Positions 24,101 through 35,900 of a stretch of 64,000 nucleotides of DNA are shown one piece after another; position 1 is the stretch's first letter, and every line of letters starts with the position of its first letter. The position numbers and the translations under genes were made by a program. Origin of the DNA: Madurella fahalii. Lineage: Eukaryota; Ascomycota; Sordariomycetes; Sordariales. The notes below the pieces were generated by a model, which worked only from the letters and a program-made list of their open reading frames with translations, was not told where the DNA came from and ran no database searches. The stretch lies in contig CM056874.1 of the NCBI GenBank assembly GCA_029876055.1, positions 7,316,001-7,380,000 of the forward strand. The letters are read 5' to 3'.

Positions 24101-27092
24101 GCTCTTCGGGTTGCTGTACATAGGCCTCTTGGACGATAACCGATTCAGCCTCTTGGATCACTTCAGGTTCTTGGACACCAATCGATTCAGGCTCTTGGGC
24201 AGCCTCAATCACCACGGGTTCGGGTTTGCCATCCGCGCTTGGCTCTTCAACCACCGGTGTGGCGGTGCCAGAAGCAAGCTCGGACTCGGCGAGCTGGGAA
24301 CCCTTGCCCTTCTTTTTCTTGTCCTTCTTGCTTTTCTTGGCCGGCAGATCCGATGCTGCGTCAGGCACAGATTCTTGACTGGGGGTGGCCTCGGTCTCTG
24401 TGGCTTCCTGAACGATCTCGATGGCAGGTTCGGGAGTCTCTTGCGCAGGTTCGGCAGTCTCTTGCGCAGGTTGGGAAGTCTCTTGCGCAGGTTCGACAAT
24501 CTCTTGCGCAAGTTCAGCCTCTTGCGAAGGTTCAGCAATCTCTTGCGCAAATTCAGCCTCTTGCGCAGGTTCGGGAATCTCATGCGCAGGTTCGGGAGTC
24601 TCTTGCGCAGGTTCAAGAGTCTCCTGCGCAGGTTCAAGCTGTTGAGTTTTGGTCGGCGAAGCTTCGACGGTGGGCTCCTCGACAGTGGCGCTTTCAGCGG
24701 CGCTTTCAGCGGCGGAAGCGGGCTCCAATTCAGATTGAACCGCACCCTTCTTTTTCTTCTTCTTGTCCTTCTTAGACTTCTTGGCGGGTGCTTCCACAGT
24801 CTTCTCGCCCTCGGCCTCTTGGCTCGGGTTGGGCACATCAGCGGGCTGTGCAGCATCCTGAGGGAGCTCAACAGGCCCGGTTGTCTGCTCCGCAGGCGCG
24901 GGGCTCTCAATAAGAGCCGAGATGCTGGGCTCTTCGACAACGGGTGACTCAACTACAGGGGCGGGCTCAGACTCAGACTTATGGGCTCCCTTCTTCTTTT
25001 TCTTGTCCTTCTTTGACTTCTTGCCCATGAGAGGGACCTCTTCAGCCTCAGCGGTGGCCTCGGGTTGGACGGACGCTTCTGCCTGGACATCGACATCGCG
25101 AGTGCTGTCGAGATTGGAGGGCTTGGTGGACTCGTCTTGTCCTTCGGCCGGCACGAGCTCCTCGGATTGTTGAACGATGACGGTTTCTTCCACGGGAGCA
25201 GGCTCATCGACCTGAGCGGCCTTTTCGACTTGAGTAGGTGCCTCAATAGCAGCGGCCTCGACCGCCGCAAGCTCTTCCACATATGCGGGACCGTCGACAA
25301 GAGTAGCTTCGACCAGAGCAGGCTTCCCGTCCGCAGTAGGTGCTTCAAGAGACACAAGCTCTTCAACCGCAGCTGACTCTTCAGCAGGAGTAGCTTCAAC
25401 CAGAGCAGGCTCCTCGTCCGCGGTAAGTGCTTCAGGAGACACAAGCTCTTCAACCGCAGCTGACTCTTCGGCAGGAGTAGTCTCCTCAGCCAGGGTAGGC
25501 TCTTGAGCAGAAACAAGCTCCTCAACAATACTAGGGTCTTGAGCAGGAGAAGGCTCCTCAACAGGGGCAGCATACTCAAATGCCGGCTCCTCAGCCGCAA
25601 TAGACTCTTGCGCAGTGGCAGGCTCTCCAACAGGAACAAGCTCCTCAACGGGTACAGTCTCCTCAGATGCAGGCGCCTCAGTCGCGGCAGGCTTCTCTTC
25701 CGCAGCGGTAGGCTGAGGATCGGATTCGGCCTGCTCCTTAGCCGCCTTCTTCCCCTTCCTCTTGTCCTTTTTGGACTTCTTGGGTGAAGAGGTTTCAACG
25801 GCGGGTTCTTCTGCTGGTTGCTCGCCTGGTTGCTCGACGCTAGATTCCGCGGGAGCGTCTTCGGTTGTTGAAGGTGCAGGTCCGTCCGCGGGCTGTTCAA
25901 GTGTGGGCATGGGCGCGGGCTCGGGTTCGGACTGGCTTTCTTGGGTTTGGGATGCGCGCTTCTTTTTCTTGTCCTTCTTGGACTTTTTGCCGACGACGAT
26001 CTCGGGATCAGCCTGTTGCTCCTCGAGCTCTTTCTGTTCTGTGAGAGTCTCGGGTTCCTGGATGGGTTCCGGCTCCTGGGTGGCGGTCTGGCTGATGGCG
26101 TCTTCTTGAGTAACCGGCTCGGCAACAGCGACGCCTTCAGCGGCTGCCTCAGCAGCTGCAGCATCCGGCGTGACCGGCCCAGGTCCTGAGATAGGCTCGA
26201 CCGTCTCTGGCACAGGTTGAATCTCCATCTCATGTTTAGGAGCCTCCTCTTCGGCCGAAATCGCAGCAGGGGTTGCGACATCCTTCTCGACCAGGACATC
26301 TCCAGAAGGAGTGGTATCCTTTTCTTGCTGGACGTTTTCAACAGGCGGTGCATCCTGAACAACTTGGGCGGTTTCGTCAGGAACCTGGCTCTCATCAACA
26401 GGCTTAGGTTCCGCCGCAGGCTCGTCAGCAAACTTGAACTTGGCCTCGGTGGGCGTCTCGACAAGCTCCTCGGCGCCCGACGTCTCGCTGCTCGGCCACG
26501 GCTCATCCCAGACAGAGCTCAGGCGCTTCTTCTTTTTGTCCTTCTTCGTGGTCTTGGCCTTCTTGCCGGCCGCCCTCTTGAGCGAGTAAGCACGGCTGCT
26601 TTCCCCGCTTGCATCACCGTCGTCCAGGGTGAGGGCGGCGTCCGAGTCAGGCAGCGAAGAGACGGTGCGAGACGACTCGGAGAGGGTCGACTTGCGCCTG
26701 CGCAGGGACTTGGCGTCGGCCTCCGACACGAGCGAGCGGCCGTCGCTCTCGGCGTACTCTGTGGGCGGCTCCGTCTCCTCTTCGACGGTACTGAGCTGGA
26801 TGAGCATGCGCTCTATCTCGCGGCTCTCGAACAACGGGATCTCTGGTTTCCGGGGCGGATCTGGTGGTGTTTCGACTGGCCATGGCTCTGACTCGGCCTT
26901 GGGCTTTTTCCTCTTCTTTTTACTCTTGTTGAGGAGGCTGTAGGGCGATCTCTCATCCTCGGTCTGGCGCGCCATATCCTGGGATGGGGAGTCGGGCTGA
27001 GGCTCTGGGTCGCTGAGCTTATTACTACTGTCGCTGGCGGAAGCAGCCTCACGCAGGCTGGCGGGCTGCGTCTCATTCGGTGGCACAACGGA

Positions 27093-27133
<41 letters not shown>

Positions 27134-29903
27134 GGCGCTCACTCTTAGTGACTGTGGTCTCGTGCGGCTGAGAGGGGTTCTCACTCTCAATTGGTTGGGC
27201 AGCGCTCTCTTGTGGTGTGTGTGGTTGCGTCTTACCGACAGCAACCTCGGTCGTCGATGCTTGCGAGGTCTCCTCACCGGGCGAATCCAAGCCGGAGCAG
27301 TCTTGAGTTGTTTTACTCTTGCGTTTCTTCTTATCCTTCCTTGACGGAGAGTGAGTGGGCCTGGCGGACGACTCCTCACCCGCAGGCTCGGGCTGGCGGT
27401 CGGCGGCTATTATTATTGGTTCTGACTGGGCGCTGATTGCACCACTTGTCGTTGGTTCAGTGGTGCCGTCGGTGCTCCCCAGTGGGGTCGAAGCATCGGA
27501 GGCTGCTGCTGCTGCTGCTGCTGCTGCTACATTCTCGCTTCTCTCACCGGAGCCCGACTCCGCCGTCGGCTGCACGCTCACTGGTCCGGCTTCCGTTGCC
27601 AACGGTTGTTGACTCTTTTCGTCCTTTGCGGACGTGTTGGAAGAAACTGATGGCTCCTCTTCGGCCACAGCTGCCAATGTACTTTCAATTGAAGAGTCTA
27701 AATGACAAAGTTAATTTCCTGATACCTATCCCCACTGGCTGCTTTCAGAGCTCGCTCAACTTACCGCCGTCATCCGCAACCTCCTTGGACGACTCATTCT
27801 GTGGTTGAGGCTCCTCCGACAAGGGCATTTCCTGACCGTCCGGTCCAATGGCGAGTTTGCGAGAATCCTCATTTTCTGCCAGCTGGTCCAAAGACGAAGC
27901 GACTGATTCCTGTTGCGATTCCATGTCAAACCTGGCTCTGATCGAGACCTGCGTGATGGGCAAGGAAACAGGAACACCAACTTGAGCGCCAAGGCTCTCG
28001 GCTTCGGATGGCGTGAGTTGCCCCGTGGGCAAATGCTCCTCAAGAGGTTCCGCAAAGGAGACGCTCTGCCGCTTCTTCTTTTTGTCCTTTTGCCGCTGCG
28101 CATCCAGCAGGGTATCATCGGCTTCCTGGGCTGGCGAGTTGTCCTGGTTGCCGGCGACGGATTCGCTAAGGGAACTTGGATGGTCGTCAGCAGCCAGCGA
28201 AACCCTCTTTGTCTTCTTCGTCCCGTTCTCCGCGCTGTTCGACGAGTCGATTTTAAGGTCAGTTTCTGCCGCAACTTCTGCGCTCACCGCGGCTTGATGC
28301 TGGGTTGGCGTCTCCGGTGATGCAGGGTCCAATGCTGCGGGTTCCTGTGTAGCAGGCTCAGGTGTTGCTAGTTCCGTTGCTGCGAGCTTTAGTGTTGCCG
28401 CCCCAGCCTCTTGAGGTTCATCCGCCACAAGGGCTGGGGTCTCGTTCTCTGATGTCAAAGACTGCGCAGTGGCCTCCTCGTCTGAGGGTTCTGAGCCTTG
28501 CTTCTTCTCGTCCTTCTCGGGCGTTTTGCTGCTGGTCACAGGCTCTGCCATCTCCTCGGTTTGGGGCGAGGCGTCTCCTTGTGGGATGGAAGGTTCCTCA
28601 ACTGGCGCGGACGGCGTCTGTTCGGGTCGCTGGGCAAACTGTGGTGAGTCCTCGGTGGGCAAGGGAAGTTCGTCGCCCTCCTTCTTTTCCCCCTTTTCTC
28701 CAGAGCCGCTTAGCTCAGGCCCCACGTCGCCTTGGAGTGGTTCAGCGGCTGCCTGCTCCGGTTGTGATGAGTCTGCGGAGGGAGTCTGGTCAGGGGTAAT
28801 CTCAATCTTCGACTCCTCGATGACCTCGGGTGCCCCCTTTTCTGTGCTGGCGTCGACTGGGCTCTTAGAGGCATCTTGACCGCTCTTCTTCTTCTTCTTG
28901 TCCTTTTTGCTCTTTTTACTAGGAGTTGCCGGTTCGGGCAACACGTCGCCTAGTGTTGCCTCAGCAGGAGCAGTCTCTGCCAAGTCATTACCTGTGTTCT
29001 GTTGCTCCGCCTCTGGAACCGCAACCGGCTCTGGTGCCGTCTCCAGAACTGCCGTTTCAGGTGCTGTTGTCTCCAAAGCTGCTGCCTCTGCTGCGGGTGT
29101 CTCATCAACGTCAGCCGCGTTTTGCTTCTTTTTCTTGCCTTTAGCCTTCTTCCCCTTCTTGCTAGCAGGCTCAGCTAATGTATCGTCATCAGCGCGCTGG
29201 TTGGCTACCGAGTTGGGCTCGGTAGCCACGGCAGGCTCTAGATTGGTCTGCGTATTAGACGAGGCATCTTGTTGGTCAGCCTTGTCGACAACCGGCGGTG
29301 GTGTTGGCGTCAGCGTTGCCGTATCCTGCGCAGACTCCTGGGGCGTTGGCCCATCCTGGGCAACCGTGGTGGTTGCGGTGGCATCTCGGCGCTGCTGCTG
29401 CTGCTGCTTCTTGCTCTTCTTTCCCATGGCAGCGGCTGGTTCGTCAGGGGGATGGACAACGGACGGGTTAGGCTCAGGCTGTAGGATCTCCTCTGATGTT
29501 GTCGTCGCAAAGTTGCCGGGCTGGTCTGACGACCGAGGTGCAATCTTCTGGTCTGGCTCGTCACCTTCTTGTGCCTCGAGTGGCTGGCCCCGGTGACCAA
29601 CAATGGCCTCGATAGGTGGTACATCCGAAGTCGTCGCCGCGTCGACAGGGCCAGGGGTGGGGATTCCAGGGGCAGGGGCCCGCTCGTTGGGCAGGGAAAC
29701 AGCGGTGTCTAGCGCAACGCTCGCCGTGTCGCCCACTGATTTGTCCATTATAGTGGGTTCATGCAAGTCCGCTGCAGGCCCCACACCGGGAATCTGGCTG
29801 CTGGACTCGCCTAAAGTGAGCGGGTGGTGTGGGGGCTTGGGCAGCTCCAATGACTCCACGCTCCGCTGTTGCTGCTCCTCCTGCTGCTGCTCCTGCTGCT
29901 GTC

Positions 29904-29949
<46 letters not shown>

Positions 29950-32900
29950 TCGTTCCGCATCGACGTTGTTTTCTTCGGTCTGAATCGGAAGTACATCACG
30001 AGATGACTCGTCACGCTTTCCGATGCCAAGCAGAGAGCCCACGCCGCCGGCAATCGAGGCAAAGATGCCCTTCCTTGCTACTCCGGTTGCCCTCTCATCG
30101 TCGGGTGCGCCATCCGCCGTCTCACGCTTGCTGTTCATCCGGCTACGCTGGTCCTCGGACTCGACGCCAGCGGCTGCGGGTGTGGCGGCCCCGTGACCGG
30201 GATCCCCTTCAGCCGCCATCGGCTCGGTAAGCTCGCCGGCCGTCTTTGGCCCAGCCTCACAGCTGCTACTCAAGCCTGTTTCCAATCCAGACAACTCACG
30301 TGGCTCCACGTGCTGCCGTGGTGACTCCTTGACTGCCTTCCTATTAGCCTCCTGCGTTGCTGCACCCTGGAGCGGTGGGGTGAGCTGAGGCTTCTGGTCC
30401 CGGTCAGCAGCGTTGTCCGCACTGCCGGATTCCGCCACGTCCGCAGCGATGGAGCGGTCCGCAGCGCCTTCTGCATGCCCTTCTAGCCTCTTGGTATGCT
30501 TCTTTTTCTTGCGCTTCTTGCCGGGCGTGGACGATGCCTCGTTTCCGGGAACTCTAATAGGCACGGTTTCAGATTGTTCGCGAGAGCCAGTCGGATCAAG
30601 AGTGAATTGCTCAGGACTTTGTATTTGGACTTGCTCATTCGTAGCCATGTCGCGCTCCGCAGTAGATACATCGTAAATGACAGGAGTTGTTGTCGTGCCA
30701 GCAAGGGTCAGATCAGTGCCGGATTCCCTTGGGGTTTGCGCCGTTTCGTCCGAGACCGGGACGCCAGAGGACATCTGGCTAGCCTCGCTTTGTTGTTCTC
30801 GAGTCTCAGCCTCATGCTCGGTCCATGAAACCTCCTTTTTGTCCTTCTTCTTCTTCCCTTTCTCGAAAGATGCGCTAACAGACCGCTCCAGCCTCGGCGG
30901 CACAACCTCTTGCTTCCCTTCCACAATGACCAAAGGCTGAGCTACGGTCTTCTGAGGCTTTAGAACAGACGTTTCCCGCTTGACTTGCGCCTCAAGCTCA
31001 AGCACAGGAACCCGCTGCGTGTCCGCCTTAGCTTCCAAGCTCTGACTACCGGTTGTCTTTCCCTTGCCTTTCTTGGAGAAGGTAGGGGAGGTAGGCATAG
31101 TAATCGTAGTCCAATCATCCACTCGCCCCTGAGCTTTCTGCGGAGCCCTTTTGCCAAACAAGAAGCTAAGCACATCCGGCCTGGGTGGTGAATCGGCAGG
31201 TTCCTGCTGCGTCTCGTAGAACGTCGACCCAGACAAGTACGTCGGTGCCTCGGACGCAGCAACGGTGGATGCGTCTTCGTTGAAGGAGAAGACGCTCTCA
31301 GCTCTCTCGTGACTAGGTATCTGCATCCTGTCGTAGTCCATGTGATGTATCTCGGGTTGGGGCTCGTCGCGACGCATGTGCGCGATGACAAGACCGCTGG
31401 CCGCAGCGGTGCTAGCAGCCGCGGCAGAGGCGAGAAGTGTTGACTCAGTTCTTTCGGCGGCTTTTATTGCCTCTTCCTTGTTGAGGAAGTGGCTCGGCGG
31501 AGGACTTGGTGCTCGCTTGTGAAACCCGGCGCTCTCGAGTTCTTCATAGGTTTCTGGAGGATGATAGACCTGAGTAGGCCGGCTTGGCTTCGAGGATGTC
31601 ACAGCAAAGTCTTGCTCGTCCACTTGCCTGAAACTTGTTTCGCCTACGGCGGTGAAGTCGGTTCCTTCAGAGAGAAGTACGGGAGGTAACGGAGAAGAAG
31701 GGGATGGTGGAATTTGAGTGGGTGAGCTAGGGGGGCTTTCCGGGAGAGGAGGCAACTTCTCCACATCCACACCAGAGTCCGAATCTCGAGTTAAGTGAGG
31801 CTCAGGAGTAACAGGTGGGAGTGATGTCAGCTCTTCCACGGGAGCGGTTTTTTCAGTACTAGGCTTCTCTGAGATGCGCGGAGTCGCCAGAGATTCGGGG
31901 GCTAAAACCGGCGCTGTTTGCACGTGGGTAAGTGAGCTTGGGCGGCTTTCTGGGGGAGGTAGGTTCTCCAACTCTTGACTAAAGTCTCGCTCTCGCGGAG
32001 GGGCGACTGGCTCAATGCTGGGCTTGGCCGGAAGGATTGATGTTGTTGCATCCTCAATAGAGGAGCCTGGAGGGCTTTCTGGCAAAGGAGGGAGGTTCTC
32101 GGAATCGTGCTCGGAACTTCGCTCTTCCAAAGGAATGGCTTTGTCGGGATCCGGGAGAACCGAAATTGACAAGGGCTCAGAAGCGATAACGGGCGCCATA
32201 TCTACTCGAGCAGACGAGCCAGGACGGCTTTCCGGAAGAGGCGGTAAGCGCTCCAAGTTATCATTTATCAAGTGCGCGGAAGCAGGAGGCAACTCCGCCA
32301 AGGGAGGCGACTCGGATCGATTTGCGGACTGAGCAGACAGGTTCTCCAAGGCTTCCGCAAACGCCTGTGGCCAAGGAGACCGAGACTCTAGGGTGAGAAC
32401 AGGGGATGATGACCCATGGGTTGGCGAACCGGACCAGCTGTCTGGCAACGACGGCATCGCGGAATGGAAAGTCTCCGTCGGAGAAACAACAGCCCTCGGC
32501 GTAGTCTCCCCTGACCCCAGCGGCTCGCCGAAGCGGTTTCCACTTGCGAGATTAGTATCAATGTGCAGACCAAGCAATGCACTACCAGTGGTGACCCCAC
32601 GGCTAAGGTAATCCACATCGGCGCCTCTGGAGTCAATCTCCGGACCAGGAGACTCTCGTGAAGGAGGCTCACTCGGTGGCAGCTCAGGGTAGTCCTGCGG
32701 CTCGGTGCTCTGGGCGCTCGCGCTGGCCTTCTCGATGAGATAGAGCGGCATGATCTCACGGCTGTTGTCCCACGAGGTCGGGCGTGAGCGGGTCTTTGGG
32801 GGGCTCGGGGTATCAGAGGCCGGTGCAACAGGCGACTGCATAGGGGAGAATCGGAATGCGGGAGAGGAGGGCACCGAGCCGCGGCCGATGAGGAACTGCA

Positions 32901-35900
32901 CGGGAACAGCAGTGCGGCTGGGAGTTTTGATGGGCGTCTCAATCGTGCTGCGGCGCCGTGTGTGTGTCACGGTCGCTCGGCGGCTGCGGTTTTCCGGAGG
33001 AGTGTCGGGACGGCTCTCAGGGAGGGCGGGAAATTCTTCTTCTAGTTCAAAGTTGGGCGAACCAGGCACACTGGGAGGCAGGGGGAGCAAGTCGCCATAT
33101 TGCGGATCGATGGCTGGTTTGATCTCGCGCTGAACGACTTCAGGGTCGACAATCTGCGAGCCGTAGCTGACACTACGTTCTCGTCGTAGAGGCGACTCCT
33201 CAACAGAGTCCTGGGTGGCATTTGAGCGAGAGGCCTGGGCCGCAATGACAGCCGCGGCTCCCGCCAAGCCGGCACCTGCGCCAAAGGTGCCGGCATTACC
33301 TAAAAAAGAATTCTTGTCTCCGTTCTCTGTGACCGAGGTGTCCTTGTGCTCGCTGGTGCCGTTGGTTGGAAGTGACACGACCGACTTGACCTCATCTCTC
33401 TCGTCAACGTGGTTGCCGTTGGTCTTGCCGATGGGATCAGAGACCACGGAGCTCGCTTCACGGTCGACGAGCTGGAACGAGTCCCCCGGTCGATCCGGGG
33501 GTTCATCTTGTTCAGGTATATTGTCATCCTTGGTGCTCTTACGGCGGTTCTTCTTGGCTTTCCTGCTCGAGCTTGCAATGGACACCTCAGACGACGGTGT
33601 GGAGTACGTCGTAGACCCGTAAGAACCATCGTCACGCTTCGACTTCCTCTTGGACTTCTTGGGATCGCTGGCCGGCCACTCGTCGTCCCCATCATCCACC
33701 GATGGGTCATCCTTCTTGATCTCAACCACGTCAAACTCGGGTACGGCCTTATTAACTTCAGCAACAACGGTCTGCTCTGTGTCGAGCCATGCTGGGCTAG
33801 GATCGGTCGCGCTTCTGCGCTGCTCTTGTTCGTCCTCGCGTGCTTCGACATGGCCTTCAGTTCCGGATTCGTCGAGGTTACGAGACTCACGCTCGGGCGT
33901 TATGTCGACAGCATCAATGCTCTGGCGCTTTCTGCGTCCTTTCCTGCTCGGGCTGGAACCCGCTTCCCAGTCACCGGCAGCCGCCGTTTCAGGGGGTGAC
34001 TGGGGTGGCTCCGTGATGATCGCTCTCGGAGACGGCTCAGCGTGACCGCCTCCGAGATCCGTGACCGTCTCGGCAGATGGGGCCACGTAGAACGGCTCGT
34101 TCGAGCCCGGGGGCGAGTCACGCCTGCGATACGTTGGATCTTCAATCACAATATTGGGGTCAAACCCTGTGCTCGTCAAGCCCGCCGCGAGAGTCGCCGT
34201 GAAGTCAATGTCATCTGCAAACGCGCCGGGTGCCTTGGCCAATTGTGGACTTGAGGGCTTCGGGCCAACCCGGGGTGGCGCATCGTCCACATCGGCAGTG
34301 ATGGACCTCCGAGACAGCGGGGATGGCCCTCGCGAGTCGATGCGAGTCGGCTCCGGTTCTGGTCCGGACCTTGGCTCAGGCGCTTCTGTCGGCGCCGCCC
34401 GCACCGGTTCCGGAACAGCATCTTGAGTCAATTCTCGCGTAGGATCCGGTACGATGTCAATTGCCGGTTTAATTTCCCTAACTGCCGCTTCGACGTCGGA
34501 CGTTGGTTGGGCCTTCGGCTCCGCATCCGGGGATTTCTCCACATCGCCACTCCTCTCACCCTCAATAACCTTTGCAGCCTCATCTGGCTTCTGGTCCTTC
34601 GACTTGGACGCGGCGCCAGCCCCGGCGACAGCAGCAGCGATCAGCCTCCACGTATTCTTCTTCTTGCCGCCGCCAAATTTGAACTTCAGGGCGGGCCGTT
34701 CCTGCGAAGAATCGCGACTATCAACTTCTTTGATGCGTCCGGTGTTATAATCGTCCGGCGCCTCAATGACCTCGCCGCGAGCGCCTATAATGACCTTAGG
34801 CTTGCGCTCCTCCTTCTTCTTCTCATCTTCAGAAGACGGATCGTTGGCGGCGGCAACGGCAGCGGCTTGCCTAGCTTTCATTTTCTCCAGCGCCGGGGAT
34901 GTGCTCGGAGTTGGGAGGACGAGGACAAGCATGGGTCTCTCGCGTTCGCACGACGGATCCCTCGACTTGAAGATAGGCACCATCGCCGGCCCAAAACCGG
35001 GCACGCCGGCTGGGGGGGCCTGGTACCTGTGTAGGTCGTGCGGCATAATGACATTATCGATGCGGACGTCGGCGTTCGGCCCATCAAACTTGCTCTTCTT
35101 CGGAGCGCGCTTCATCTCGGGAGGCGTCACGATACGGACGATGGGCTCATCAGCATCCTCGTATTTATCTACGACCGAAGGCGACGGGGAGACGCTGCGG
35201 GAACGGATCTCTTCCTCGGCAATCCTCTCGGCAAGCTTCTTCTCGCGATAGTATCGATTTGCCTCCTCTTGCACATCCCGCACGGGCTCCGCGTCTCTGC
35301 CCCTGCGGGGTTCGCGTGAGAGAGACCGACCTCGTCCTTGGCCCTCAATCACCGAGATAGGAGCAGCAATAACTCCGGGCTCAGCGGGGATGGTAGAATT
35401 GTTTGTCTCGTCCACGATGGTCTGAGCCTGTCGTAGTTGGTCCTCGTACAAGCTGCGGCGGCTCCGCCGCTCCTCTGGCTCCTCAGACGGTTCAGCCTCT
35501 TCACGCGCCCAGTCAGGCTCACGATCGACAGTGACGACCTGTGGAGTGAGCGGCCTCTGCGGAGTGGTGTAGACCGGTGTCTGAAAGGCGTCGTTAGGGA
35601 CTTGGAACTGGAATGGATTGATCGGCGCTTCATTCTGGGTAGTGTCGGACGGCTCCGGATTGCGGAGCTCGTCCGCGGGATCCTTTGAATTGTTTAGCTC
35701 TTCGAGTTTTTGAGCGCGTTCCTTCTCCAGTTCGATCTGCTTCTGGATCTCACGGAGCATCCGACGAGTCTCTTCACGCTGGGCACGCCTCTCCTCGCGG
35801 CTGGGCTTTGCCGCTGAAGGACCCAGGCTCGCCTGCTGCTTTTCTTCAGATTGTGGTGCCGACTCCTTGCGAGCCGGGTAGTTCTCCCGTTCGTCGATGA

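Noticed and set aside
24420..24650. Regular short repeats as a CRISPR-like array
   Set aside because: Units are contiguous, in frame and coding, with no unique spacers, and the genome is eukaryotic.
24072..24947. Leu/Arg-repeat plus-strand ORF that resembles a leucine-rich repeat protein
   Set aside because: The regular FGSLLRR pattern is the reverse complement of the AQE minisatellite, not an LRR.
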